From Rhizobium sp. 16-488-2b (GTDB lineage Bacteria > Pseudomonadota > Alphaproteobacteria > Rhizobiales > Rhizobiaceae), in contig NZ_JAGHMF010000007.1 in assembly GCF_017741815.1 (NCBI RefSeq), positions 186,001-250,000 of the forward strand: a stretch of DNA of 64,000 bases, in the 5' to 3' direction. This document shows, one piece after another, positions 28,102-36,643 of the stretch; position 1 is the stretch's first letter, and each line of letters begins with the position of its first letter. Position numbers and translations under genes: made by a program. Below the pieces are notes generated by a model, which was not told where the DNA came from, ran no database searches, and saw only the letters and a list, made by a program, of their open reading frames with translations.

Positions 28102-28617
28102 ATGAATACGAAAATCAAGCCGCAGGCGGTATCGAACTTCCGTGAACAGCAGGACCTGGGTATCCGCGATCTTTACATGGAATCCCTTCATCTTGTTGAA
28201 CGTCTTCACCGCCGTCTTCTGGATGTCATCAAGGACGAATTCGACCGTCAGGGTCGCAGCGACGTCAACGCCATCCAGGCTCTCCTCCTTTTCAACATCG
28301 GCAACTCGGAACTGACCGCCGGCGAACTTCGCTCTCGCGGTTACTATCTGGGCTCCAACGTTTCCTACAACGTCAAGAAGCTCGTCGACCTCGGCTTCAT
28401 CAACCACCAGCGCTCGCGCATCGACCGTCGCTCGGTCCGCATCAGCCTGACGGAAACCGGCCAGGAAATCGCCGAGACGGTTGCCAAGCTCTATGAGCGC
28501 CACACGGCATCGATCGACAAGGTCGGCGGCATCGGCACCGACGAGTTCGCGCAGATGAACAAGCTGCTGACCCGTCTGGACCGCTTCTGGAACGACTCGA
28601 TCATGTATCGTCTCTAA
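28102..28617 (+). CDS. ldtR: MarR-family regulator LdtR
   Basis: A 171-residue winged-helix regulator. The DNA-binding region is at about residues 60-120: LLFNIGNSELTAGELRSRGYYLGSNVSYNVKKLVDLGFINHQ with the wing RSRIDRRSVRISLTETG. In Liberibacter and Sinorhizobium the homologue LdtR controls a neighbouring L,D-transpeptidase gene and stress tolerance; the same pair is present here (ldtP at 29077). The protein is an oligomeric MarR regulator likely responding to a small aromatic ligand, by analogy. A hairpin at 28644 ends the gene. Confidence 0.88.
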   Translation: MNTKIKPQAVSNFREQQDLGIRDLYMESLHLVERLHRRLLDVIKDEFDRQGRSDVNAIQALLLFNIGNSELTAGELRSRGYYLGSNVSYNVKKLVDLGFINHQRSRIDRRSVRISLTETGQEIAETVAKLYERHTASIDKVGGIGTDEFAQMNKLLTRLDRFWNDSIMYRL

Positions 28618-29076
28618 GCAACAAGACCCCTCCAAGGTCAAAGAAAGCCGGATGCGTTTCCCTGCGCGTCCGGCTTTGCCGTTTGCGCCGACGTGGCATC
28701 TTTGCAACGCATGGCCAGCCAACCGTGCTTCAAGGGGTAAGCCCCTGTATTCAAGTCGCCTTTTAGCCGCTATTAGCCGGCAGAATCCTTGCAATGGTTT
28801 GGTTCATTCTTCGCTTCGATCGCTATCGAAAGTTGCACTTTTCGGCGGAGACACGAATTGGCCATATTAGCATGGCAGCGAAAATATACGGCAACCGGCG
28901 CTTCCCGAATTCGGGGTTTTGATAACCTCGCCTTTCCTGCTCGCGATCATGTGATCGCCGGCAGCGAGAATTTGAGGTGCGCCGTGGCAACGGATGGGTA
29001 GTGACTGCGTTATTCGCGGTGACGAAGGGCAAAGCCACCGGTCTCTCAAGCGGCGGCATTATTGTGGTTGGGATGC
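28618..29076 (+). promoter_or_regulatory. 459-base intergenic region upstream of ldtP with palindromes
   Basis: No credible gene is seen; the minus-strand frames here are short and lack ribosome sites. The stretch holds the ldtR terminator (28644-28677), a CCCGAATTCGGG palindrome (28909-28920), and a 16-base palindrome GCGATCATGTGATCGC (28943-28958). It must also carry the ldtP promoter. LdtR is known in relatives to bind in front of both its own gene and ldtP, so these palindromes are candidate operators. Confidence 0.5.
28644..28677 (+). terminator. Probable terminator of ldtR
   Basis: AAAGCCGGA and TCCGGCTTT form a 9-bp stem with a 16-base loop about 27 bases after the stop codon. The following T-tract is weak. 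Confidence 0.6.
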
Positions 29077-30381
29077 ATGTCTAAAAAAACAGGTACTGAA
29101 GCTCTCTCTCGGCGGGCATTTCTTGCTTCTGCCGCAGCCGTTGGCGCAAGCTCGGTAGCGGCGCCGGCACTGGCGCAATCGGCGATCGATTCGCTCATCA
29201 ATGCACCGGAGCGCGGTGACTGGGATGACCAGTTCGACGCGAAAGCCGCTTCGCGTACGGCAACTGCCGTGGTGTCGAACACCCCGATCCTCGGACCGCA
29301 GTCCGTCCCCAGCATTCAGCAGGCGATCGCCCAGTATCAGCAGATCGCATCCGCAGGCGGTTGGCCGCAGGTCAACCCGGGCCAGCAGCGTCTGCAGATC
29401 GGCGTCACCGACCAGTCCGTCCAGGCCCTGCGCCAGCGCCTCTTCGTCACAGGCGACCTGCCGCAGGAAGCCGGCATGTCCTCGTCCTTCGATTCCTACG
29501 TCGACGGCGCGGTCAAGCGCTTCCAGGCACGTCACGGCCTCCCGGCCGACGGCGTGCTCGGTGAATTCACGCTGAAGGCGATGAACATTCCCGCCGACGT
29601 GCGCCTGCAGCAGCTGAACACCAACCTGATCCGCCTGCAGACTTTCCCGGAAGAGCTCGGCCGTCGCCACGTGATGGTCAACATCCCGGCCGCTTACGTT
29701 GAGGGCATCGAGGATGGCAGCGTCGTGACGCGTCACAACGCCGTTGTCGGCCGCCTCAGCCGCCCGACACACTTGGTCAACTCGAAGATCTACGAGGTCA
29801 TCCTCAATCCTTACTGGACCGCGCCGCGTTCGATCGTCGAGAAGGACATCGTGCCTTTGATGCGCAAGGACCCGACTTATCTCACGAAGAACAATATTCG
29901 TCTGATCGACGGCAAGGGCACGGAAGTGGCGCCCGAGACGATCGACTGGAACGCCGAAAAGGCGCCGAACCTGATGTTCCGCCAGGATCCGGGCAAGATC
30001 AACGCCATGGCCTCGACGAAGATCAACTTCTACAACAAGAACGGCGAGTACATGCACGACACGCCGCAGCAGGGCCTGTTCAACAAGCTCATGCGCTTCG
30101 AGTCGTCAGGCTGCGTCCGCGTCCAGAACGTTCGCGACCTGACCACCTGGCTGCTGCGCGACACGCCTCCGTGGTCCCGCCAGCAGATGGAGCAGGTGAT
30201 CACCACCCGCGTCAACACGCCGATCAAGCTGGCCGAGGAAGTGCCTGTATACTTCGTCTACATCTCCGCCTGGGGCATGCCTGACGGTATCGTCCAGTTC
30301 CGCGACGACATCTACCAGATGGACGGCAATGCCGAACTCGCGCTCGACACGACCGCGGGCATGGAACAGCCGGTTCAGTAA
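29077..30381 (+). CDS. ldtP: L,D-transpeptidase LdtP with peptidoglycan-binding domain
   Basis: A 434-residue periplasmic enzyme that forms or remodels L,D cross-links in peptidoglycan. The N-terminus LSRRAFLASAAAVGASSVAAPALA looks like a Tat signal. A PG_binding_1-like domain follows (residues about 120-180, VKRFQARHGLPADGVLGEFTLKAMN). The YkuD catalytic domain ends with the motif SSGCVRVQNVRDL carrying the active Cys. The ATG at 29077 has TTGGGA upstream; an earlier TTG is not needed. It is the expected target of LdtR. Confidence 0.92.
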   Translation: MSKKTGTEALSRRAFLASAAAVGASSVAAPALAQSAIDSLINAPERGDWDDQFDAKAASRTATAVVSNTPILGPQSVPSIQQAIAQYQQIASAGGWPQVNPGQQRLQIGVTDQSVQALRQRLFVTGDLPQEAGMSSSFDSYVDGAVKRFQARHGLPADGVLGEFTLKAMNIPADVRLQQLNTNLIRLQTFPEELGRRHVMVNIPAAYVEGIEDGSVVTRHNAVVGRLSRPTHLVNSKIYEVILNPYWTAPRSIVEKDIVPLMRKDPTYLTKNNIRLIDGKGTEVAPETIDWNAEKAPNLMFRQDPGKINAMASTKINFYNKNGEYMHDTPQQGLFNKLMRFESSGCVRVQNVRDLTTWLLRDTPPWSRQQMEQVITTRVNTPIKLAEEVPVYFVYISAWGMPDGIVQFRDDIYQMDGNAELALDTTAGMEQPVQ

Positions 30382-30404
30382 GAGCCGCAAGCTGCGTTAG
30401 AATT

Positions 30405-30438
30405 AAAAAAAACCGCGTCTTTCATGGCGCGGTTTTTT
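30405..30438 (+). terminator. Rho-independent terminator of ldtP
   Basis: AAAAAACCGCG and CGCGGTTTTTT form a stem with a 10-base loop and a T-run, about 25 bases after the stop. Confidence 0.88.
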
Positions 30439-30535
30439 GTTGCGCGTAGATTGCCCAGCAAATGTCGCTCTCCGTATTGCCCTTGGCGGGGCAGGGCGCT
30501 AATAGCCTAGCGCAGTCCAGTTAAGGAGCCCGCCG

Positions 30536-31834
30536 ATGACCAATGCTTCTACCCAGACCTTCTTCAATCGCTCGCTTGCCGATACCGATCCGGAAATCTT
30601 CGGTTCGATCCAAAAGGAACTCGGTCGCCAGCGTCACGAGATCGAGTTGATCGCTTCGGAAAACATCGTTTCCCGTGCGGTTCTGGAAGCCCAGGGCTCC
30701 ATCATGACCAACAAGTACGCCGAGGGATATCCCGGCAAGCGCTATTATGGCGGCTGCCAGTTCGTCGATATCGCGGAAGAACTCGCGATCGAACGCGCCA
30801 AGAAGCTGTTCGGCGTCAACTTCGCCAACGTTCAGCCGAACTCCGGTAGCCAAATGAACCAGGCCGTCTTCCTCGCGCTGCTGCAGCCGGGCGACACATT
30901 CATGGGCCTCGACCTGAACTCGGGCGGTCACCTGACCCACGGTTCGCCGGTCAACATGTCCGGCAAGTGGTTCAACGTCGTCTCCTACGGTGTTCGCGAA
31001 GGCGACAACCTGCTCGACATGGACGACGTCGCCGAGAAGGCCCGCACCCACAAGCCGAAGCTCATCATCGCCGGCGGCACCGCTTATTCCCGCATCTGGG
31101 ACTGGAAGCGCTTCCGCGAGATCGCCGATGAAGTCGGCGCCTATCTGATGGTCGACATGGCCCACATCGCCGGTCTCGTTGCCGGTGGCCAGCATCCGTC
31201 GCCGTTCCCGCACTGCCACGTCGCGACCACCACGACCCACAAGTCGCTGCGCGGCCCGCGCGGTGGTGTCATCCTGACGAACGACGAAGATCTGGCGAAG
31301 AAGTTCAACTCGGCCGTCTTCCCGGGTCTGCAGGGCGGTCCGCTCATGCACATCATCGCCGCCAAGGCCGTTGCCTTCGGCGAGGCGCTGCAGCCTGAGT
31401 TCAAGGACTATGCGGCTCAGATCGTCAAGAACGCCAAGGCGCTCGCTGATACGCTGATCGCCGGCGGCCTCGATGTCGTCTCCGGCGGCACCGACAACCA
31501 CCTGATGCTGGTCGACCTTCGCAAGAAGAACGCGACGGGCAAGCGCGCCGAAGCCGCACTCGGCCGCGCCTACATCACCTGCAACAAGAACGGCATTCCG
31601 TTCGACCCTGAAAAGCCCTTCGTCACCTCCGGCGTTCGCCTCGGCGCGCCGGCCGGCACGACGCGCGGCTTCAAGGAAGCGGAATTCAAGGACATCGGCA
31701 ATCTCATCGTCGAGGTTCTCGATGGCCTGAAGGCGGCCAACTCCGACGAAGGCAATGCCAGCGTCGAAGCAGCCGTACGCGACAAGGTGATGAACCTCAC
31801 CGGCCGCTTCCCAATGTACGACTACATCGGCTAA
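30536..31834 (+). CDS. glyA: Serine hydroxymethyltransferase
   Basis: A PLP enzyme converting serine and tetrahydrofolate to glycine and methylene-tetrahydrofolate, the main source of one-carbon units. The 432-residue protein shows [19 protein letters not shown] near residue 35, [12 protein letters not shown], and the PLP lysine in [14 protein letters not shown]. The C-terminal domain is complete ([19 protein letters not shown]). AAGGAG lies a few bases before the ATG. nrdR begins ten bases downstream, the conserved alphaproteobacterial order. Confidence 0.98.
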   Translation: MTNASTQTFFNRSLADTDPEIFGSIQKELGRQRHEIELIASENIVSRAVLEAQGSIMTNKYAEGYPGKRYYGGCQFVDIAEELAIERAKKLFGVNFANVQPNSGSQMNQAVFLALLQPGDTFMGLDLNSGGHLTHGSPVNMSGKWFNVVSYGVREGDNLLDMDDVAEKARTHKPKLIIAGGTAYSRIWDWKRFREIADEVGAYLMVDMAHIAGLVAGGQHPSPFPHCHVATTTTHKSLRGPRGGVILTNDEDLAKKFNSAVFPGLQGGPLMHIIAAKAVAFGEALQPEFKDYAAQIVKNAKALADTLIAGGLDVVSGGTDNHLMLVDLRKKNATGKRAEAALGRAYITCNKNGIPFDPEKPFVTSGVRLGAPAGTTRGFKEAEFKDIGNLIVEVLDGLKAANSDEGNASVEAAVRDKVMNLTGRFPMYDYIG

Positions 31835-31843
31835 GGATAGCGC

Positions 31844-32320
31844 ATGCGCTGCCCATTCTGCGGATCGGAAGACACACAGGTCAAGGATTCACGCCCGGCG
31901 GAGGACAATACGTCCATCCGCCGCAGGCGTATCTGTCCTGATTGCGGCGGTCGCTTCACGACCTTCGAGCGCGTGCAGCTGCGCGAGCTCATGGTCTCGA
32001 AGAAGACCGGTCGCAAGGTGCCTTTCGATCGCGACAAGCTGGTGCGTTCCTTCGAGATCGCACTGCGCAAGCGCCCCGTCGACCGCGACCGCATAGAGCG
32101 CGCGGTCTCAGGCATCGTTCGCCGCCTGGAAAGCTCCGGCGAAGTCGAAATCAGCTCCGAGCAGATCGGCCTGCAGGTTCTCGAAGCGCTGAAGAGCCTA
32201 GATGACGTCGGCTTCGTGCGCTACGCTTCGGTCTACCGCGATTTCTCTCATGCCGAGGATTTCGAGAAGGTGATCTCGGAGATCAACGCTAAAATCGCTC
32301 GCGATCCCTTGGATAGCTGA
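31844..32320 (+). CDS. nrdR: Ribonucleotide reductase regulator NrdR
   Basis: NrdR represses ribonucleotide reductase genes when dATP is high. The 158-residue protein starts with the zinc ribbon [17 protein letters not shown] with the second pair of Cys in [15 protein letters not shown]. An ATP-cone domain ([22 protein letters not shown]) follows to the C-terminus. It lies between glyA and ribD in one operon. Confidence 0.97.
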   Translation: MRCPFCGSEDTQVKDSRPAEDNTSIRRRRICPDCGGRFTTFERVQLRELMVSKKTGRKVPFDRDKLVRSFEIALRKRPVDRDRIERAVSGIVRRLESSGEVEISSEQIGLQVLEALKSLDDVGFVRYASVYRDFSHAEDFEKVISEINAKIARDPLDS

Positions 32321-32323
32321 GAG

Positions 32324-33616
32324 ATGAGCGCCTCGCCAGACGACGCGCAATTCATGCAGGAGGCGATCCGCCTGGGTCTCCTCCATCTCGGCCAGACATC
32401 CACAAACCCCTCTGTCGGTTGCGTCATCGTGCGCGACGGCAAGATCGTCGGCCGTGGCACGACCGCCGTCGGCGGCCGTCCGCATGCCGAGCCGCAGGCG
32501 CTGGCCGAGGCCGGTGAACTGGCCCACGGCGCGACCGCCTATGTCACACTCGAGCCGTGCTCCCATCACGGCAAGACGCCGCCCTGCGCCGATGCGCTGA
32601 TCGCGTCCGGCGTGTCCCGCGTTGTGATCAGCGTCACCGATCCTGACGAGCGCGTGTCGGGCAGGGGCATCGCCATGCTTCGCGATGCCGGCATCACGGT
32701 CGAGACCGGGTTGTTGGAAGAAGAGGGCCGCCAGTCGCTCGCCGCCTATCTCACCCGCCAGACGAAGAACCGTCCCTATGTGATTCTGAAGCTTGCCGTT
32801 TCCGAAGATGGCATGATCGGTCGCGTGGGCGAGGGCCAGATCGCCATCACCGGTCCGGCGGCGCGTGCCGAGGTGCAGCAGCTGCGCGCCGAGACGGATG
32901 CGATCCTTGTCGGTATCGGCACCGCCGTTGCAGATGACCCGGAACTGACGGTGCGCATTCAGGGGCTTGAGGGGCGCTCGCCGGTGCGGATTGTGCTGGA
33001 TCCGTTGCTGGAGCTGCCGCTTACGTCGAAGCTGGTGCGGACGGCGCGGCAGGTGCCGGTCATCGTGGTGGGGCGTGAGGAGGTTTCAGAGGCGTGGGAG
33101 CAAGATTTACCCCCCTCTGTCCTGCCGGACATCTCCCCCACAAGGGGGGAGATCGACTCGTTGTCTGCTTCTCCCGAAACAATCGATGTTGAAGCGAGCG
33201 GCCACCCCCAACCAATCTCCCCCCTTGTGGGGGAGATGCCCGGCAGGGCAGAGGTGGGTATCCCAACCGCCGAAGCCGACGCCTCGAACAACCAACTCGA
33301 CTCCCGCCGCAAAGCCCTCGAAGCATCTGGCGTCGAAGTCGTCTACTGCCACCCCTACCACCCGGAACAGCTTCTCCCGGCACTCGCCTCCCGCGGCATT
33401 TCCTCGCTGCTGGTCGAAGGCGGCGCCAAAACGGCGCGGCTGTTCCTCGAGGCAGGCTATGTCGACCGCATCCTGCTCTACCAGGGGCCGGGCATGATCG
33501 GCGAGGGCGGTATTGAAACGCCGATCCGCAAAACCGATATTCCATCCGATTTCAAGCATGTGGGCACGCGCAGAGTTGGCGACGACAGCCTGGACGAATA
33601 CGAAAGAGAAGTTTGA
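32324..33616 (+). CDS. ribD: Bifunctional riboflavin deaminase/reductase RibD with an inserted palindromic element
   Basis: RibD carries out the second and third steps of riboflavin synthesis. The N-terminal deaminase (about residues 1-145) has zinc ligands in HAEPQAL and the CSHHGKTPPCADALI motif. The reductase (about 150-430) has TDAILVGIGTAVADDPELTVR and SSLLVEGGAKTARLF. At 430 residues it is some 50-60 longer than usual. The surplus (residues about 262-313, LPPSVLPDISPTRGEI to ISPLVGEMPGRAEVG) is encoded by a 153-bp inverted-repeat element inserted in frame between the strand VPVIVVGREEVS and the helix RRKALEASGVEVV. The frame is intact, so the enzyme may still work. The stop overlaps the ribE start (TGATG). 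Confidence 0.95.
   Translation: MSASPDDAQFMQEAIRLGLLHLGQTSTNPSVGCVIVRDGKIVGRGTTAVGGRPHAEPQALAEAGELAHGATAYVTLEPCSHHGKTPPCADALIASGVSRVVISVTDPDERVSGRGIAMLRDAGITVETGLLEEEGRQSLAAYLTRQTKNRPYVILKLAVSEDGMIGRVGEGQIAITGPAARAEVQQLRAETDAILVGIGTAVADDPELTVRIQGLEGRSPVRIVLDPLLELPLTSKLVRTARQVPVIVVGREEVSEAWEQDLPPSVLPDISPTRGEIDSLSASPETIDVEASGHPQPISPLVGEMPGRAEVGIPTAEADASNNQLDSRRKALEASGVEVVYCHPYHPEQLLPALASRGISSLLVEGGAKTARLFLEAGYVDRILLYQGPGMIGEGGIETPIRKTDIPSDFKHVGTRRVGDDSLDEYEREV
33108..33260. repeat. Rhizobial palindromic mosaic element (RIME-like) inside ribD
   Basis: Two 46-base arms, 33108-33153 and 33215-33260, are inverted copies of each other with about three mismatches, separated by 61 bases. Each arm contains its own smaller palindrome, ATCTCCCCC with GGGGGAGAT around ACAA. 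The arms read CCTCTG.CCTGCCGG.CATCTCCCCC, the sequence type of the dispersed intergenic repeats of rhizobia (RIME class). In frame they give the well-known spurious peptide pattern ISPLVGEM.GR.E. The whole unit is 153 bases, a multiple of three, so reading continues. Confidence 0.9.
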
Positions 33617-34236
33617 TGTTTACAGGCATTGTCACCGACGTTGGCACGATCGAATCTGTTTCACCCTTGAAGGAGGGCATCAAGCTTCGCGTGGCGACCA
33701 GCTATGATCCCGCGACCATCGACATGGGCGCCTCGATCTCGCATTCCGGCATCTGCCTGACGGTCACCGGCCTGCCCGACGAGGGCAGCAATGGCCGCTG
33801 GTTCGAGGTGGAAGCCTGGGAAGAAGCGCTGCGCCTGACGACGATCGGCACCTGGAAAGAGGGCAGCCCCGTCAATCTCGAGCGCGCGCTGAAGATCGGC
33901 GACGAACTGGGCGGCCACATCGTCTCCGGCCATGTTGACGGCAAGGCCGAGATCCTCTCCGTCACCGAAGAGGGTGACGCCACGCGTTTCCGCATCCGCG
34001 CGCCGGAGCATCTGGCAAAGTTCGTCGCCCCCAAGGGTTCGATCGCGCTTGACGGCACATCGTTGACCGTCAACGCCGTCGATGGCACCGACTTCGACGT
34101 GCTGCTTATCCGCCACACACTCGAGGTCACGACCTGGGGAAAGCGCCAAGCCGGCGATTTCGTCAATTTCGAAGTCGACACAATGGCGCGTTATGCCGCT
34201 AGGCTGGCCGAGTTCCCGGTCGCGAAAGCAGAATAA
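33616..34236 (+). CDS. ribE: Riboflavin synthase (alpha subunit)
   Basis: This enzyme dismutates two 6,7-dimethyl-8-ribityllumazine molecules to riboflavin. The 206-residue protein has the two lumazine-binding repeats: MFTGIVTDVGTIESV at the N-terminus with GASISHSGICLTVT, and in the second half HIVSGHVDGKAEIL with GSIALDGTSLTVNAV. It overlaps the ribD stop, so it is translated from the same message. Its last 38 bases overlap the convergent acetyltransferase gene. The gene is also called ribC in some rhizobial annotations. Confidence 0.96.
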   Translation: MFTGIVTDVGTIESVSPLKEGIKLRVATSYDPATIDMGASISHSGICLTVTGLPDEGSNGRWFEVEAWEEALRLTTIGTWKEGSPVNLERALKIGDELGGHIVSGHVDGKAEILSVTEEGDATRFRIRAPEHLAKFVAPKGSIALDGTSLTVNAVDGTDFDVLLIRHTLEVTTWGKRQAGDFVNFEVDTMARYAARLAEFPVAKAE

Positions 34237-34735
34237 CCTCGCCGTTGTAGTTCGTGCGCCTCGCATCGCCAAAGCCGAGTTTTTCGGCAAGGCGCAGCGA
34301 GGCGGCATTGTCGGGATCGATGATGCAGCTCATCGGCCGTGCCGGAAAGTGCACCTCCGCCCAGCCGATCAATGCCCGCAGCGCTTCCGTCGCGTAGCCC
34401 TTTCCCTGAGCGTCCGGCATCAACGCCCAGCCCGCCTCCAGCGTCCCCTCGGTGTTGACCGGCTGCATGTCGCGCTTCATCTCCAGGAAGCCCGCTTCGC
34501 CCACGAACCTCCCGCTCTCTTTTTCTTCGATGGCGAGGAAGCCGAAGCCCATATGGTGCCACATGCCGGCGACGCGCAGCATGCGTCCCCAGCTCTGCTC
34601 CCGCGTCGATGCCACCCCGCTGATGAAGCGCACGACCGCATCGTTGCTCCACAGCGCGTGATAAGCCTCGAAATCCTCAACTGTGTGCGGTCGCAGGATC
34701 AGCCGCTCGGTCTCGATCGTCGGTATCTCGGTCAT
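34199..34735 (-). CDS. GNAT-family N-acetyltransferase (RimJ/RimL-like)
   Basis: A 178-residue acetyltransferase of the type 3 GNAT group. The N-terminus IETERLILRPHTVEDFEAYHALW is typical of RimJ/RimL-like proteins. The acetyl-CoA loop is in MPDAQGKGYATEALRALIGWA, followed by DPDNAASLRLAEKLGF. The substrate is unknown. It lies on the opposite strand to the riboflavin genes, its 3' end overlapping ribE by 38 bases; 17 bases separate it from the cupin gene upstream, so those two may be cotranscribed. Confidence 0.9.
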   Translation of the reverse strand: MTEIPTIETERLILRPHTVEDFEAYHALWSNDAVVRFISGVASTREQSWGRMLRVAGMWHHMGFGFLAIEEKESGRFVGEAGFLEMKRDMQPVNTEGTLEAGWALMPDAQGKGYATEALRALIGWAEVHFPARPMSCIIDPDNAASLRLAEKLGFGDARRTNYNGEVILLSRPGTRPA

Positions 34736-34752
34736 CGCGATCTCATCCCTTG

Positions 34753-35256
34753 TCAGGCACCAGGCTCGCCATCCCAGTAGTCGAGATCTTCGCCGGCGCG
34801 GCCCATCACGCGAAACGATCGATCGGGCGATCCCTCGCGGCGCGTCTTCGCGAGAAACTTGCCCGAGTCCGGATATTCGACGATATCGGTCGCAGCCTTC
34901 GTCGAGATGCCGAGATAGATCAGCGGGGTCGCGCCCGTGTTGATGATCTGGTGCGCCGTCTCCGGCCCGCCCGCCGGCGCACCGAGGACGTCGCCCTTGC
35001 GGATCGGGTAGCGTTCCGCCCCGAAGCGATACTCGCCGGTCCCCTCGATCACGAAGAACATCTCGTCCTCGGCATGATGGTTGTGGAAGGGACAGCCCGA
35101 CTTGCCCGCTGGTACCTCGTTATAGCTGACGCCTAGCCCTTTCAGCCCGAGCATCGCACCGAAGGATGTATCCGCGCTCTGGTAAAACTCTCCCTGCTTC
35201 CAGCGCTCAAGGCTGAGTGCATCCACGTTGACGACGGGTGTTTGCTGATTGGTCAT
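34753..35256 (-). CDS. Cupin-domain protein
   Basis: A 167-residue single-domain cupin. Cupin motif 1 is visible as CPFHNHHAEDEMFFVIEGTGEYRFG, with His ligands and the Glu, and motif 2 as GPETAHQIINTGATPLIYLGIS. It ends in an acidic segment typical of small cupins described as auxin- or sugar-related but of unknown role. Start at 35256 is preferred: GGGAG lies six bases before it, while the ATG at 35262 is directly on the ribosome site. It precedes the acetyltransferase gene. Confidence 0.85.
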   Translation of the reverse strand: MTNQQTPVVNVDALSLERWKQGEFYQSADTSFGAMLGLKGLGVSYNEVPAGKSGCPFHNHHAEDEMFFVIEGTGEYRFGAERYPIRKGDVLGAPAGGPETAHQIINTGATPLIYLGISTKAATDIVEYPDSGKFLAKTRREGSPDRSFRVMGRAGEDLDYWDGEPGA

Positions 35257-35486
35257 TCTCATCTCCCTTTGCCTCAGGGAACTATGAGTTTACGCGGGAA
35301 ATCAACCCGTTATCGATCACGGCCCGGCGTTTTCGGCCAAGCGGTCCGCCAGCACCTCGGCACCCGCCGGGACGATTCGCGATTTTGCACCGCAGCCATG
35401 AGCCGAATTTGCTTGCCATTCTGGTAAAGGCATGTTTTGACCGCCGCCTGTCGAACGGCAAGTCCTCTAGGAAATGAAGGTGACCC

Positions 35487-35942
35487 ATGGCGCGAGAAAC
35501 CGCTCCTCATATCTTGATCGTTGAAGCACGTTTCTACGACGACATGGCTGATGCTCTCCTGGAAGGCGCAACCTTCGCATTGACCGAAGCCGGCGCGACC
35601 TATGACGTCGTCACCGTTCCCGGCGCGCTGGAAATTCCGGCTGCGATTGCAATGGCTCTCGATGGAGCGGATAATGACGGCACGAACTACGACGGCTACG
35701 TCGCGCTCGGCATGGTCATCCGCGGTGAGACCTACCACTTCGATATCGTCTCGAACGAATCCTCGCGCGCTCTGATGGACCTGTCCGTCAGTGAATCCAT
35801 TGCCATCGGCAATGGTATCCTGACGGTCGAAAACGACGAGCAGGCTTGGTCGCGCGTACGCCGTTCGGATAAGGACAAGGGCGGCTTTGCCGCTCGCGCA
35901 GCTCTCACCATGATCGAGCTGAAGAAAAAGCTGGGTGCATAA
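35487..35942 (+). CDS. ribH: 6,7-dimethyl-8-ribityllumazine synthase
   Basis: RibH condenses the RibD product with dihydroxybutanone phosphate to form lumazine. The 151-residue protein has the family pattern [35 protein letters not shown] and [22 protein letters not shown], with the catalytic His in the latter. Rhizobia often have two lumazine synthases; the length and operon context fit the housekeeping RibH1. It is followed three bases later by nusB and separated from ribE by two opposite-strand genes. Confidence 0.95.
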   Translation: MARETAPHILIVEARFYDDMADALLEGATFALTEAGATYDVVTVPGALEIPAAIAMALDGADNDGTNYDGYVALGMVIRGETYHFDIVSNESSRALMDLSVSESIAIGNGILTVENDEQAWSRVRRSDKDKGGFAARAALTMIELKKKLGA

Positions 35943-35945
35943 GGT

Positions 35946-36428
35946 ATGAGCAACGAAAACGTAGAGCGTCCGGTCAAGGCAGCGAACCAGCGTGGCGCCG
36001 CGCGTCTCGCCGCCGTTCAGGCGCTCTATCAGATGGATATCGGCGGCACCGGCGTTCTCGAAATCGTCGCCGAATACGAAGCCCATCGTCTCGGCCAGGA
36101 ACTGGATGGCGAAACCTATCTGAAGGCTGATCCTTCCTGGTTCCGTTCGATCGTCTCCGGCGTCGTGCGCGAACAGAAGCGGCTCGATCCGCTGGTTGCC
36201 TCGGCCTTGCAGGACGATTGGGCGCTGTCGCGTCTCGACAGCACCGTTCGCGCCATCCTTCGTGCCGGCGTTTTTGAACTTCTCGACCGCAAGGACGTGC
36301 CGGTCGCGGTCATCGTCACCGAATATGTCGAGATCGCTCAGGCGTTTTTCAGCGATGATGAGCCCAAGCTCGTCAACGCTGTTCTCGACCGCATCGCCAA
36401 GCAGGTTCGCGGCGATCAGAAAAAGTAG
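35946..36428 (+). CDS. nusB: Transcription antitermination factor NusB
   Basis: NusB with NusE binds boxA in rRNA leaders and supports antitermination. The 160-residue protein has [19 protein letters not shown] at the N-terminus and the helix bundle ending with [33 protein letters not shown], a strong NusB signature. It is cotranscribed with ribH, an arrangement conserved widely in proteobacteria. Confidence 0.97.
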   Translation: MSNENVERPVKAANQRGAARLAAVQALYQMDIGGTGVLEIVAEYEAHRLGQELDGETYLKADPSWFRSIVSGVVREQKRLDPLVASALQDDWALSRLDSTVRAILRAGVFELLDRKDVPVAVIVTEYVEIAQAFFSDDEPKLVNAVLDRIAKQVRGDQKK

Positions 36429-36493
36429 CGTTTCGCGCGCAAGAATCGGCTTCTTCCTCCGATCGGCTAATCTCCTCTTTCCCATTGCTCCGT

Positions 36494-36637
36494 AAGGGTT
36501 TTCAGCCCTTGCGGGCTTGACGTCCCGTTTTCCTCCCCGCAATCTCCACTCGGCGTTGCAGCATTTCTGTGGGAGGAAATGGAGACGGCGTGTTCGCAGC
36601 CGGAGAGGGAGTGAGCTCCGGCTCTTTTGGAGGAAAG
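36494..36637 (+). promoter_or_regulatory. Possible structured leader with a short upstream reading frame ahead of hppA
   Basis: The 215 bases before hppA hold two mutually exclusive small hairpins: AAGGG with CCCTT (36494-36510) and AGCCC with GGGCT (36504-36517). Then comes an 11-codon frame ATG to TGA at 36579-36614 ([11 protein letters not shown]) preceded by GGAGG. The frame's stop lies in the loop of an 8-bp hairpin, AGCCGGAG/CTCCGGCT at 36598-36623, directly upstream of the hppA ribosome site. The arrangement resembles translational attenuation, but no function is known and the spacing of GGAGG to the small frame is short. Confidence 0.35.
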
Positions 36638-36643
36638 AGCGAA

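Noticed and set aside
28823..29059. Short minus-strand frames upstream of ldtP
   Set aside because: No ribosome site, no motif, and they cover the palindromes; treated as non-coding.
35257..35486. Possible FMN riboswitch before ribH
   Set aside because: The conserved FMN aptamer blocks were looked for and not seen here or before ribD.
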